Source of the DNA: WHSW01 sp963846565
Lineage (GTDB): Bacteria > Actinomycetota > Thermoleophilia > Solirubrobacterales > 70-9
NCBI GenBank assembly: GCA_963846565.1
Contig: CAWJWL010000005.1
Coordinates: 992,001 to 1,056,000 of the forward strand
Reading direction: 5' to 3'
DNA length: 64,000 bases
Under the pieces are notes generated by a model that was not told the DNA's origin, made no database searches, and saw only the letters and a program-made list of their open reading frames with translations. Shown piece after piece: positions 42,692 to 51,116 of the stretch; the stretch's first letter is position 1; every line of letters starts with the position of its first letter. Made by a program: the position numbers and the translations under genes.

Positions 42692-43537
42692 ATGGCAATG
42701 AGAAAGACAAAGCCGACCTCGCCAGGTCGTCGTTTCGCGACCTACCAGGAGCGCGAGGAGATCACCCCGGGCAAGAAGCCGCTCAAGTCGCTGACGAAGG
42801 GCAAGGGGTCCACCGGAGGGCGCAACTCGCGTGGCCGCGTGACCGCGCGCCATCGCGGCGGCGGCGCCAAGCGCCGCTACCGCCAGATCGACTTCAAGCG
42901 TCGCAAGGACGGCGTGTCGGCGAGGGTCGCGAGCATTGAGTACGACCCCAACCGCACCACCTACATCGCTCTGCTCCACTACGCCGACGGCGCGAAGAGC
43001 TACATCCTCGCGCCGCAGGGACTGCAGGTCGGCGCGAGCGTCGAGTCGGGCGAGAAGGCCGATATCCAGCCCGGTAACTCGCTGCCGCTGCGCGCGGTCC
43101 CGACCGGCACGATCGTCCACAACGTCGAGCTCACGCCCGGCCAGGGCGGCAAGCTCGGCCGCTCGGCCGGCTCCGCGATCCAGGTGGTCGCGAAGGAGGG
43201 CCCGATGGTGACCGTGCGGCTACCGTCCTCGGAGATGCGGCTGGTCCGCGCCGAGTGCCGGGCGACGGTCGGCACGCTCTCCAACCCGGAGCACCAGAAC
43301 GTCAAGATCGGCAAGGCCGGTCGCAACCGCCACAAAGGCAAGCGCCCGCAGACTCGCGGAATCGCGATGAACCCGGTCGATCACCCGCACGGCGGCGGCG
43401 AGGCGCACAAGACGCCCGGCGGCCACCCGGTGACCCCGTGGGGCAAGCCGACTCTCGGCTACCGGACGCGGAAGAAGGGCAAGGCGTCGGACGCGCTGAT
43501 CGTCCGCGCCCGCCGGCGCGGCAAGAAGAGGAAGTAA
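42692..43537 (+). CDS. rplB: 50S ribosomal protein L2
   Basis: 281 residues. TGGRNSRGRVTARHRGGGAKRRYR and the C-terminal NPVDHPHGGGEAHK, with the histidine needed for peptidyl-transferase assembly, are intact; the residue after GGGE is Ala instead of the usual Gly. The ATG follows rplW by 13 bases. Confidence 0.97.
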   Translation: MAMRKTKPTSPGRRFATYQEREEITPGKKPLKSLTKGKGSTGGRNSRGRVTARHRGGGAKRRYRQIDFKRRKDGVSARVASIEYDPNRTTYIALLHYADGAKSYILAPQGLQVGASVESGEKADIQPGNSLPLRAVPTGTIVHNVELTPGQGGKLGRSAGSAIQVVAKEGPMVTVRLPSSEMRLVRAECRATVGTLSNPEHQNVKIGKAGRNRHKGKRPQTRGIAMNPVDHPHGGGEAHKTPGGHPVTPWGKPTLGYRTRKKGKASDALIVRARRRGKKRK

Positions 43538-43546
43538 GGATTTTCA

Positions 43547-43813
43547 ATGGGTAGGTCAACGAAGAAGGGCCCGTTCGTCGAGGAGCGACTGATGCGGCGC
43601 ATCAATCAGATGAACGACTCGAACCAGAAGACGATGGTGAAGACGTGGTCGCGGACGTCCACCGTGTTCCCGGAGATGGTCGGGCACACGATCGCCGTCC
43701 ACGACGGGCGCAAGCACGTGCCGGTCTTCATCTCCGAGTCGATGGTCGGTCACAAGCTCGGCGAGTTCGCGCCGACGCGCACCTTCCGCGCCCACGGCGG
43801 CAAGGAGCGGTAG
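43547..43813 (+). CDS. rpsS: 30S ribosomal protein S19
   Basis: 88 residues: MGRSTKKGPFVEERLMRR, TWSRTSTVFPEMVGHTIAVH and the C-terminal GEFAPTRTFRAHGG are canonical. S19 binds 16S rRNA in the head with S13. Nine bases after rplB. Confidence 0.97.
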   Translation: MGRSTKKGPFVEERLMRRINQMNDSNQKTMVKTWSRTSTVFPEMVGHTIAVHDGRKHVPVFISESMVGHKLGEFAPTRTFRAHGGKER

Positions 43814-43818
43814 AGCCG

Positions 43819-44190
43819 ATGGCGGACGCTGAGAAGAACGAGCACGAGGTGCCGGTGGTGCGGGCGAAGGCGCGCTTCGTCCGCGTTGCGCCGCGCAAGG
43901 CGCGCCTGGTCTGTGACCAGGTCCGTGGCATGCCCGTGCCCGAGGCGCGCAACCTGCTTGCATTCTCGACTCGCGATGCGGCTCGCGACGTCGCCAGCCT
44001 GATCAACTCGGCGGCCGCGAACGCGGAGGCGAATCACGACCTCATCGCCGACGACCTGCAGATCACCGAGATCTACGCCGACGAGGGCCCGACGCTGAAG
44101 CGCTGGCGCGCACGCGCCCGCGGTCGCGCGTCGCGAATCGACAAGAAGACGAGCCACCTTTCGGTGGCATTGACGCCGACCACGGACTGA
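43819..44190 (+). CDS. rplV: 50S ribosomal protein L22
   Basis: 123 residues from the ATG five bases after rpsS: VPVVRAKARFVRVAPRKARL, then KRWRARARGRASRIDKKTSH, the tunnel-lining beta hairpin with macrolide relevance. Normal length apart from about ten extra acidic residues at the N-terminus. Confidence 0.96.
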   Translation: MADAEKNEHEVPVVRAKARFVRVAPRKARLVCDQVRGMPVPEARNLLAFSTRDAARDVASLINSAAANAEANHDLIADDLQITEIYADEGPTLKRWRARARGRASRIDKKTSHLSVALTPTTD

Positions 44191-44203
44191 GGCACGAGGA
44201 CTT

Positions 44204-45223
44204 ATGGGACAGAAGATTCACCCCGAAGGATTCCGGGTCGGCTACATCCACGACTGGAAGTCGAACTGGTTCGACGAGCGCAACTTCGCCGACCTGCTGC
44301 TCGAGGACCTCGCGATTCGCGACCACATCGAGCAGAAGCTCTCGCACGCCGGGCTCTCCGACATCACGATCGCGAAGCAGCGCGGTGAGATCACCGTAGA
44401 TATCCACACGGCTCGACCCGGCATCGTCATCGGCAAGTCGGGCGCCGAGGTCGACGCGCTTCGCCGCGACCTGCACAAGATCACCGGCAAGCCCGTGAAG
44501 GTCAACATCCGCGAGATCAAGCGCCCCGAGCTCGACGCGAAGCTCGTCGCCCAGTCGATCGCCGAGCAGCTGCAGAACCGCGTCGCCTTCCGCCGCGCGA
44601 TGAAGCGCGCCCTGACCTCCGCGATGCGCTCCGGTGCCAAGGGAGTCAAGGTCCAGGTCTCCGGTCGCCTCGGTGGCGCCGAGATGGCGCGCACCGAGGG
44701 CTACTCCGACGGGCGCGTGCCGCTGCACACCCTGCGCGCGGACATCGACTACGGCTTCGTCGAGGCGAAGACGACCACAGGTCGCATCGGCGTCAAGTGC
44801 TGGATCAACAAGGGCGAGGTGATGCCGGAGGGCTTCCACTCGACCACCGACGAGGACGATCTCGCGCCGCGTTCGTTCCGCCGTGGCCGCGACGGTGGCC
44901 GACGCCCGGGCGGTCGCTCCGACGGCCCCAGGGGTGGAGGCGGCGGTGGTGGCGGCCAGCGCAGCTCGCGTCCCTCAGCCGCGCCGGCCAAGCCTGCCGC
45001 GCCTGCCAAGCCCGCCGCGCCTGCGCCCGCAGCACCGGCCCAGCCTGCCGCTCCGGCCCAGGCCGCGCCGGCGCAGCCGGCCGCGCCCGCGGCTCCGAAG
45101 GTTCCCGACCATCCCCAGGCAGTTCCGGCCGATCCCGTGGCAACGCCGCCCACCACCAACCCTGACACGCCCGGACGCGAAGCGGAGGACGTGTCAGGAG
45201 AGGGTTCAGGGGGTGCTGCCTGA
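44204..45223 (+). CDS. rpsC: 30S ribosomal protein S3 with long C-terminal tail
   Basis: 339 residues, about 110 more than usual. The core (residues 1-215) has MGQKIHPEGFRVGYIHDWKS, the KH-domain GRPGIVIGKSGAE-like segment and GRIGVKCWINKGEVMPEG. From about residue 225 the protein becomes a tail: first Arg/Gly-rich (RRGRDGGRRPGGR), then Pro/Ala repeats (AKPAAPAKPAAPAPAAPAQ), then acidic. S3 lies at the mRNA entry with helicase function; a flexible tail there could contact mRNA or other factors. The stop overlaps the rplP ATG. Confidence 0.95.
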   Translation: MGQKIHPEGFRVGYIHDWKSNWFDERNFADLLLEDLAIRDHIEQKLSHAGLSDITIAKQRGEITVDIHTARPGIVIGKSGAEVDALRRDLHKITGKPVKVNIREIKRPELDAKLVAQSIAEQLQNRVAFRRAMKRALTSAMRSGAKGVKVQVSGRLGGAEMARTEGYSDGRVPLHTLRADIDYGFVEAKTTTGRIGVKCWINKGEVMPEGFHSTTDEDDLAPRSFRRGRDGGRRPGGRSDGPRGGGGGGGGQRSSRPSAAPAKPAAPAKPAAPAPAAPAQPAAPAQAAPAQPAAPAAPKVPDHPQAVPADPVATPPTTNPDTPGREAEDVSGEGSGGAA

Positions 45224-45645
45224 TGCTGATGCCGAAGCGGGTCAAGCACCGCAAGCAGATGCGCGGCAAGCGCCGCGGCAACTCGAAGGGCGGGACCACG
45301 GTCGCGTTCGGTGAGTACGGCCTCAAGGCTCTCGATCGCGGCTGGATCACCAACCGGCAGATCGAGGCTGCTCGTGTCGCCATGACGCGCAAGATCAAGC
45401 GCGGCGGCAAGGTGTGGATCAACGTCTTCCCGGACAAGCCCTATACGAAGAAGCCCGCCGAGACACGGCAGGGCTCCGGCAAGGGCAACCCGGAGGGCTG
45501 GGTCGCCGTGGTCAAGCCCGGCAAGGTGATGTTCGAGCTCGCCGGCGTCCCCGAGGACCTGGCGAAGGAGGCGCTCCGCCTCGCCGCGCACAAGCTGCCG
45601 ATCCGGACCAAGTTCGTCAGCCGCGAGCAGATGGAGCACGGATGA
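45223..45645 (+). CDS. rplP: 50S ribosomal protein L16
   Basis: 140 residues: MLMPKRVKHRKQMRGKRRG, AFGEYGLKALDRGWITNRQIEAAR and KGNPEGWVAVVKPGKVMFE. L16 helps place tRNA in the A and P sites. The RQGSGKG segment has Gln where Met is common. Starts on the last base of rpsC. Confidence 0.96.
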   Translation: MLMPKRVKHRKQMRGKRRGNSKGGTTVAFGEYGLKALDRGWITNRQIEAARVAMTRKIKRGGKVWINVFPDKPYTKKPAETRQGSGKGNPEGWVAVVKPGKVMFELAGVPEDLAKEALRLAAHKLPIRTKFVSREQMEHG

Positions 45646-45857
45646 ATGCCGGCGACGCCCACGCTCTCGGCGACCAGGACCTCGTCCAGGCGCTCAAGGA
45701 CGCGCGTGAGGATGCGTTCAACCTGCGCTTCCGCCACGCCACCGGAGAGCTCGAGAACACCGCGGGCCTGGGCGACTCGCGACGCAACATGGCCCGTCTG
45801 ATGACGATCGCACGCGAGCGTGGGATCGACGTGAACAAGGAATTGAAGGCGAAGTGA
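45642..45857 (+). CDS. rpmC: 50S ribosomal protein L29
   Basis: 71 residues: a ten-residue N-terminal addition, then LVQALKDAREDAFNLRFRHATGELEN and ARLMTIARERGI, the two-helix hairpin of L29. It sits by the tunnel exit. Overlaps rplP (ATGA) and rpsQ (GTGA), so three genes are translationally coupled. Confidence 0.95.
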   Translation: MNAGDAHALGDQDLVQALKDAREDAFNLRFRHATGELENTAGLGDSRRNMARLMTIARERGIDVNKELKAK

Positions 45858-46528
45858 TCAGCGAAGAAGAAGAGAACGACGAGCAGGTGAAGCCCGAGGC
45901 TGAGGCCGCCGAGGAGGCGCCCGCCGAAGAGGCGCCTGCCGAGGAGGCTCCCGCGGCCGAGGAGGCCCCTGCCGAGGAGCCGGCCGCCGAAGAGGCGCCG
46001 GCCGAAGAAGAGGCTCCCGCCCAGGAGGCTCCCGCTGCCCCTGCGCCGGCTCCCGCCGCCGAGGAGGGCGAGCCCGAGGAGTCTTTGACCCCGAAGCAGC
46101 TGCGTAGGCGCGAGCGCTCGACGCATGCTGGCGAGGCGCTGCCCCCGCGCTCCGATGAGGAGCGCGTCGCCGAGCGTGCCACCGCGCGGGCGAAGAAGGC
46201 CGCCGAGCGTCGCCGACGCCGTTCGAAGGAGCGCGCAGCCCATGAAGCCGGCACCGGGACGCCGCCCGCAGAGCGCGTCGCGGGGACGAAGGCAGTCCGT
46301 CAGGGCACCGTCGTCTCGGACAAGGCCGACAAGACGATCACGGTCAAGCTCGAGATCGTCCGCCGCCATCCCAAGTACGAGAAGATCGTTCGCCAGACGG
46401 CGACCGTCCACGCCCACGACGAGACCAACGACGCCAACATCGGCGACCTCGTCCGCGTGATCGAGTCGCGACCCCGTTCGCGGACGAAGCGCTGGCGCCT
46501 CGTCGAGGTCCTGGAGCGTGCCCGGTGA
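45854..46528 (+). CDS. rpsQ: 30S ribosomal protein S17 with long N-terminal extension
   Basis: 224 residues against about 80-90 in most bacteria. The S17 OB-fold is only the last 80 residues (QGTVVSDKADKTITVKLE, RHPKYEKIVRQTATVHAHDE, IESRPRSRTKRWRLVEVLE). Ahead of it are roughly 75 residues of acidic EEAPAEE-type repeats, then about 60 strongly basic residues (KQLRRRERSTHAGE, ATARAKKAAERRRRRSKER). The frame starts at a GTG overlapping the rpmC stop and no other start lies nearer the core except deep within, so the extension is probably translated. Its role is unknown. Confidence 0.9.
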   Translation: MISEEEENDEQVKPEAEAAEEAPAEEAPAEEAPAAEEAPAEEPAAEEAPAEEEAPAQEAPAAPAPAPAAEEGEPEESLTPKQLRRRERSTHAGEALPPRSDEERVAERATARAKKAAERRRRRSKERAAHEAGTGTPPAERVAGTKAVRQGTVVSDKADKTITVKLEIVRRHPKYEKIVRQTATVHAHDETNDANIGDLVRVIESRPRSRTKRWRLVEVLERAR

Positions 46529-46893
46529 TCCAGCAGGAGTCGAGGCTCAAGGTCGCCGACAACTCGGGCGCGAGGGAGATCCTCTGCATCCGGGTCAAGG
46601 GCGGTTCGCACCGCCGCTACGCCGGCGTCGGCGACGTGATCACGGCGACGGTGAAGCAGGCCACCCCGCACGGCGGTGTCCGCAAGGGCGAGGTCGTGCA
46701 GGCGGTCGTTGTGCGCACGCGCAAGCAGCTCGGCCGCGCCGACGGCACATACATCACCTTCGACGAGAACGCCGCCGTGCTCATCGACGCTCAGGGTGCG
46801 CCCCGTGGCACCCGCATCTTCGGCCCGGTCGCCCGCGAGCTCCGCGAGCGCAACTTCATGCGCATCGTCTCCCTCGCCCCGGAGGTCCTGTAG
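46525..46893 (+). CDS. rplN: 50S ribosomal protein L14
   Basis: 122 residues from GTG overlapping the rpsQ stop (GTGA): IQQESRLKVADNSGAREILCI, and RELRERNFMRIVSLAPEVL at the end are canonical. L14 contributes to intersubunit bridges. Two bases separate it from rplX. Confidence 0.97.
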   Translation: MIQQESRLKVADNSGAREILCIRVKGGSHRRYAGVGDVITATVKQATPHGGVRKGEVVQAVVVRTRKQLGRADGTYITFDENAAVLIDAQGAPRGTRIFGPVARELRERNFMRIVSLAPEVL

Positions 46894-46895
46894 CC

Positions 46896-47234
46896 ATGGC
46901 CAAGGGCATCCACGTCCGCACGGACGACACCGTCGTCGTCATCGCCGGCAAGGACAAGGGCAAGACGGGCCGCGTGCTGCGCACCGAGCCAACGCGCCGC
47001 CGCGTCTACGTCGAGGGCCTGAACATGATCAAGCGCCACCAGCGCCCGCGCTCGGTCAAGGACACCCAGAAGGCGCAGGCGTCGGGGATCATCGAGCAGG
47101 AGGGCCCGATCGACGCCTCCAACGTGATGCTGCTCGATCCCGGCGACAACAAGCCCACACGGGTCGGAGTCAAGGTCGCCGACGACGGCAGCCGGAAGCG
47201 ATACGCGAAACGAACCGGCACCCTGCTCGAATAG
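46896..47234 (+). CDS. rplX: 50S ribosomal protein L24
   Basis: 112 residues: HVRTDDTVVVIAGKDKGKTG is the KOW motif, followed by VEGLNMIKRHQRP and GPIDASNVML. An assembly initiator of the large subunit. Standard length. Confidence 0.97.
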   Translation: MAKGIHVRTDDTVVVIAGKDKGKTGRVLRTEPTRRRVYVEGLNMIKRHQRPRSVKDTQKAQASGIIEQEGPIDASNVMLLDPGDNKPTRVGVKVADDGSRKRYAKRTGTLLE

Positions 47235-47241
47235 AGACCTG

Positions 47242-48066
47242 ATGGAAGCAGCCACCACCACAGAAGCCCAGCAAGCCGCGCCGCCGCCGCGCCTGCGCGA
47301 AACGTACGAGTCAGAGCTCGTCGCCGCGCTCGAGTCCAAGTTCGGCTACTCGAGCCGGATGCAGGTGCCGCGGTTGGTCAAGATCACCCTCAACATGGGC
47401 GTCGGCGACGCGAAGCAGTCGACGCCGGTGCTCGAGGCCGCCACCGAGCAGCTCGAGACGATCGCGGGCCAGAAGGCGAGCATCCGCCGCGCCCGCCGCT
47501 CGATCGCCAACTTCAAGCTCCGCGAGGGGATGCCCGTCGGCGTCGCGGTGACGCTGCGCGGCGCCCGGATGTGGGAGTTCCTCGATCGCCTGATCTCGAT
47601 CGCGATCCCGCGGATCCGAGACTTCCGCGGGCTCAACCCGCGTTCGTTCGACGGCCGCGGCAACTACTCGATCGGCGTCCGCGAACAGCTCATCTTCCCC
47701 GAGATCGACTACGACTCGATCGACGAGGTCCGCGGTCTCGACATCGCGATCACGACCACCGCCGCCAGCGACGAGGAAGGCTTCGAGCTCCTCCTCGGGC
47801 TCGGCATGCCGTTCGCCCAGGAGGGCCGCCCAGGGGCCGCCCCCGAGGTCGACGAGGAGGAGGAGCGGCGCCAGGAGGAGGCGCGCGCGCGGGCCGAGGC
47901 CGAGCAGGCGGCGCTCGAGCAGCTCAAGGAGGAGAACCCGGAGGCGTACGCCAAGCCGGAGAAGCCCGAGGAGGGCGAGGAAGGCGAGGAAGGCGAAGAG
48001 GGCGCCGAGGGCGGCGAGAAGACAGCTTCAACCGACGAAGAGTCGAGCAGCGAGGACGACAACTAG
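47242..48066 (+). CDS. rplE: 50S ribosomal protein L5 with acidic C-terminal tail
   Basis: 274 residues; the usual length is about 180. The core is complete (VPRLVKITLNMGVGDAKQ, GRGNYSIGVREQLIFPEIDYD, and GFELLLGLGMPF near residue 190). The remaining 75 residues are highly charged: a Glu/Arg/Ala helix (EEEERRQEEARARAEAEQ) and a low-complexity Glu/Gly run ending in SSSEDDN. L5 binds 5S rRNA in the central protuberance. The tail is probably disordered. Confidence 0.95.
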   Translation: MEAATTTEAQQAAPPPRLRETYESELVAALESKFGYSSRMQVPRLVKITLNMGVGDAKQSTPVLEAATEQLETIAGQKASIRRARRSIANFKLREGMPVGVAVTLRGARMWEFLDRLISIAIPRIRDFRGLNPRSFDGRGNYSIGVREQLIFPEIDYDSIDEVRGLDIAITTTAASDEEGFELLLGLGMPFAQEGRPGAAPEVDEEEERRQEEARARAEAEQAALEQLKEENPEAYAKPEKPEEGEEGEEGEEGAEGGEKTASTDEESSSEDDN

Positions 48067-48252
48067 ATGGCCAAGACGTCACAGAAGGTGCGCCAGGCGC
48101 GTACCTCCAAGTACAAGACCCGCAACTACAACCGCTGCCGGCGGTGTGGTCGCCCGCGCGCGTACTACCGCAAGTTCGGCCTCTGCCGGATCTGCTTGCG
48201 CAATGCCGCGCACGAGGGCTATGTGCCCGGGATGAGCAAGGCGAGCTGGTAG
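48067..48252 (+). CDS. rpsZ: 30S ribosomal protein S14, zinc type
   Basis: 61 residues of the short zinc-binding form: CRRCGRPRAYYRKFGLCRIC supplies two CxxC pairs. It starts immediately after the rplE stop. Short zinc S14 in the spc operon is common in Gram-positive bacteria. Confidence 0.97.
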   Translation: MAKTSQKVRQARTSKYKTRNYNRCRRCGRPRAYYRKFGLCRICLRNAAHEGYVPGMSKASW

Positions 48253-48274
48253 CTCGCCGAGGACCTGAACGAGA

Positions 48275-48673
48275 ATGCTTACCGACCCGATCTCCGATTA
48301 CCTGACCCGCATCCGCAACGCGCTCGCCGCCGATCACCCCGGCGTCGAGGTTCCGGCATCGCGCCTGAAGAAGGAGATGAGCCGGATCCTCACCGAGCAG
48401 GGCTACATCAACGGGTACGACGTCGAGCCGACCCCCGTCGGTGGCGAGGTGATCCGCATCGACCTCAAGTACACCGAGGACCGCCGCCCGGTGATCAGCG
48501 GCCTCGAGCGTGCCTCACGCCCGGGCCGTCGCCACTACGTCGACCATGCGAAGGTGCCGCGCGTCCAGGGCGGCATGGGGACGGCGATCGTCTCCACGTC
48601 CTCGGGTGTGATGACCGGGCATGAGGCAAAGGCCAAGGGCGTCGGTGGCGAGGTAGTCGCCTTTATCTGGTGA
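48275..48673 (+). CDS. rpsH: 30S ribosomal protein S8
   Basis: 132 residues: TDPISDYLTRIRNALAADH at the N-terminus, VISGLERASRPGRR and TSSGVMTGHEAKAKGVGGE at the C-terminus are hallmarks. S8 binds 16S helix 21 and in E. coli represses the spc operon. Confidence 0.97.
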   Translation: MLTDPISDYLTRIRNALAADHPGVEVPASRLKKEMSRILTEQGYINGYDVEPTPVGGEVIRIDLKYTEDRRPVISGLERASRPGRRHYVDHAKVPRVQGGMGTAIVSTSSGVMTGHEAKAKGVGGEVVAFIW

Positions 48674-48678
48674 TCTGA

Positions 48679-49212
48679 ATGAGTCGAATCGGAAGAAAGC
48701 CAATCCCGGTCCCCGAAGGCGTGACGGTTTCCGTCACCGGCGACCGCGTGACCGTCAACGGCCCGAAGGGCGAGCTCGCCCAGCAGGTGAGCTCGCGGAT
48801 GGAGATCGTCGAGGAGGAGGGGACGCTGCTGGTCAAGCGCGCCACCGACCGCGGCCCCGACCGCGCCCTGCACGGGCTCACCCGCAGTCTGCTGGCGAAC
48901 ATGGTCGAGGGGGTCACGAACGGCTACGAGAAGAGGCTCGAGATCCAGGGCGTCGGCTACCGCGCGAAGCCCGCGGGCAAGGCCCTCGAGCTCAGCGTCG
49001 GCTACTCGCATTCGGTCTCGATCCAGGCGCCCGACGGGATCGAGTTCGATGTCCCGCAGCCGACCCAGGTGATCGTGCGCGGAATCGACAAGCAGCTCGT
49101 CGGCGAGATCGCCTCGCAGATCCGCCGCGTACGCCCGCCCGAGCCGTACAAGGGCAAGGGCATCCGCTACGCGGGCGAGCACGTCCGGCGGAAGGTCGGT
49201 AAGCGCGCATGA
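48679..49212 (+). CDS. rplF: 50S ribosomal protein L6
   Basis: 177 residues, standard: SRIGRKPIPVPEGVTV, and the C-terminal PPEPYKGKGIRYAGEHVRRK. Two alpha/beta domains near the factor-binding site. The stop overlaps the rplR start (ATGA). Confidence 0.97.
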   Translation: MSRIGRKPIPVPEGVTVSVTGDRVTVNGPKGELAQQVSSRMEIVEEEGTLLVKRATDRGPDRALHGLTRSLLANMVEGVTNGYEKRLEIQGVGYRAKPAGKALELSVGYSHSVSIQAPDGIEFDVPQPTQVIVRGIDKQLVGEIASQIRRVRPPEPYKGKGIRYAGEHVRRKVGKRA

Positions 49213-49562
49213 GCGTCAGCACGAAGCCAGCACAGAGATTGCGCCGGCGCCGCCGAGTCCGGTCGAAGGTCACCGGCACCGCCGAGCGACCGCGTCTGTC
49301 CGTCTTTCGCTCGAACAAGGGCGTCTTCGCCCAGCTCATCGACGACCGCGCCGGCAAGACGATCGCTGCCGTCAACTGGATCGAGCCCGAGCTCCGCAAG
49401 CTCGGTCCGATGGAGCAGGCGAAGCGCTCCGGAGCGCTGCTGGCCGAGCGGGCGAAGGCTGCCGGGGTCGAGACCTGCGTCTTCGATCGTGGCGGTTACC
49501 GCTACCACGGCCGCGTCGCGGCACTCGCCGAGGGTGCCCGCGAGGGCGGACTCCAGTTCTAG
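49209..49562 (+). CDS. rplR: 50S ribosomal protein L18
   Basis: 117 residues: KVTGTAERPRLSVFRSNKGVF, and the C-terminal FDRGGYRYHGRVAALAEGAR, which binds 5S rRNA. Starts inside the rplF stop codon. Confidence 0.97.
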   Translation: MSVSTKPAQRLRRRRRVRSKVTGTAERPRLSVFRSNKGVFAQLIDDRAGKTIAAVNWIEPELRKLGPMEQAKRSGALLAERAKAAGVETCVFDRGGYRYHGRVAALAEGAREGGLQF

Positions 49563-49583
49563 ACCCGCTACCTTGAGCCGCCG

Positions 49584-50330
49584 ATGAAGACCCAGCACGA
49601 GATCAAGACCGTGAGCCCGCAGGGCCTCGACCTGCAGGAGCGGGTGATCGAGATCAACCGCGTCGCCAAGGTCGTCAAGGGCGGACGGCGGTTCTCCTTC
49701 ACCGCGCTCGTCGCCGTCGGCGACGAGGACTCCGTGGTCGGGATCGGCTACGGCAAGGCCCGCGAGGTCCCGCTCGCGATTCAGAAGGCTGTCGAGAACG
49801 CTCGCAAGAGCCTCGTCCGGGTGCCGAAGTTCGGCCAGACGATCCCGCACCGGACGATCGGGCGCTTCGGCTCCGGCCACGTGGTCCTGCGCCCGGCAAG
49901 CCCCGGTACCGGCGTGATCGCCGGCGGCGGCGTCCGCGCGGTGCTCGAGCTCGCGGGGATCCGCGACGTGCTCTCGAAGTCGATCGGGACCCAGAACCCG
50001 ATCAACCTGGTCAAGGCGACGATGGACGGCCTCACCGGCCTGCGTCGCCCCGAGGACGTCGCCAAGCTCCGCGGCCTGTCGATCAAGCAGGTCCTCGGAC
50101 TCGACCTCGAGGACGAGACCGCGACGCCCGTCACCAACGGCGCCGAGGCGGCGCCCGCCGACGCCGTCGACGACGCCCCGGACCCGGTACCGGCAGCCGC
50201 CGCCGAAACCGAGGCCACGGCCGCCGAGCCGAGTGGCGAGAGCCCGGTGGCGACCGCCGAGGAGCCGGCCCCGGCGGCCGACGCTCCCGCTCCCGCCGCC
50301 GACGCGCCGCCCGCCGAGGAGCCTTCCTGA
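49584..50330 (+). CDS. rpsE: 30S ribosomal protein S5 with acidic C-terminal tail
   Basis: 248 residues; the core (1-180) has RVAKVVKGGRRFSFTALV and SPGTGVIAGGGVRAVLELAG. The last 65-70 residues are Ala/Pro/Glu repeats (PAADAPAPAADAPPAEEPS at the end), absent from most S5. S5 lies near the mRNA entry beside S3, which also carries a tail. Overlaps the rpmD ATG by one base. Confidence 0.95.
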   Translation: MKTQHEIKTVSPQGLDLQERVIEINRVAKVVKGGRRFSFTALVAVGDEDSVVGIGYGKAREVPLAIQKAVENARKSLVRVPKFGQTIPHRTIGRFGSGHVVLRPASPGTGVIAGGGVRAVLELAGIRDVLSKSIGTQNPINLVKATMDGLTGLRRPEDVAKLRGLSIKQVLGLDLEDETATPVTNGAEAAPADAVDDAPDPVPAAAAETEATAAEPSGESPVATAEEPAPAADAPAPAADAPPAEEPS

Positions 50331-50548
50331 TGGCCGAGTTCGAGCTGCGCCAGGTTCATTCCGCCTCCGGGGCGAACCCGAAGCAGCGGGGTGCGCTCGC
50401 GACCCTGAAGCTCGGTCGCATCGGCCGCGCGTCGACGATGACCGACACGCCGCAGCTTCGCGGCGCGCTCGCCCGCGTCGCCCATCTGGTCGAGGTCAAC
50501 GGCGTCGCGCCGGTACGCGGCGTGACCCGGAACCCCGCGGAGTTCTGA
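50330..50548 (+). CDS. rpmD: 50S ribosomal protein L30
   Basis: 72 residues: GALATLKLGRIGRASTMTDT and GALARVAHLVEVNG are the conserved parts. Bacterial L30 is usually about 60 residues; here roughly ten residues are added at the C-terminus. Sits between rpsE and rplO with one-base overlaps on both sides. Confidence 0.94.
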   Translation: MAEFELRQVHSASGANPKQRGALATLKLGRIGRASTMTDTPQLRGALARVAHLVEVNGVAPVRGVTRNPAEF

Positions 50549-51039
50549 TGGGACGCCTGGATCCAGAGGAGATCGGGCTCGACACGATCCGCCCGAAGCC
50601 GGGCTCGCGCCAGGCGAAGAAGCGCCTCGGGCGCGGCAAGGGCTCGGGGACCGGCAAGACCGCGGGACGCGGCCACAAGGGCGCAGGCTCGCGCTCCGGC
50701 TCGAAGGCGCGAATCGGCTATGAGGGCGGCCAGAACCCGATCCACATGCGGATGCGAAAGCTCCGCGGTCCGAACAAGAAGACTTCGATGCCGTTCGAGC
50801 GCTTCCGCACGCATACGCAGCCGGTCAACGTCGCCGACCTCGACGCGCGCTTCGACGCCGGCGCCGAGGTGACACCGGAAACGCTCCGCTCCGCCGGCCT
50901 GGCGAAGCGCCGCGACCCGGTCAAGGTGCTCGGCCGCGGCGAGATCTCGACCAAGCTGACCGTCCGCGCCCACGCATTCAGCGCCTCGGCGAAGGAGAAG
51001 ATCGAGGCGGCCGGGGGCTCTTGCGAGGTCATCGAGTAA
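50548..51039 (+). CDS. rplO: 50S ribosomal protein L15
   Basis: 163 residues: RLGRGKGSGTGKTAGRGHKG, YEGGQNPIHMRMRKLRG, and the C-terminal VRAHAFSASAKEKIEAAGG. A late assembly protein. The ATG shares a base with the rpmD stop (TGATG), which excludes the longer upstream reading in this frame. Confidence 0.96.
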   Translation: MGRLDPEEIGLDTIRPKPGSRQAKKRLGRGKGSGTGKTAGRGHKGAGSRSGSKARIGYEGGQNPIHMRMRKLRGPNKKTSMPFERFRTHTQPVNVADLDARFDAGAEVTPETLRSAGLAKRRDPVKVLGRGEISTKLTVRAHAFSASAKEKIEAAGGSCEVIE

Positions 51040-51116
51040 TGCACCGCTGCTCCGTCCTTGGGCAGACCCTGACGGCAGCGGACGCGAAGCGGAGCAGCCG
51101 GTAGGAGTTGCTCTAG

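Noticed and set aside
44940..45120. Tandem GCC/CCG-rich repeats
   Set aside because: They encode the Pro/Ala tail of S3 in frame; not a separate repeat element.
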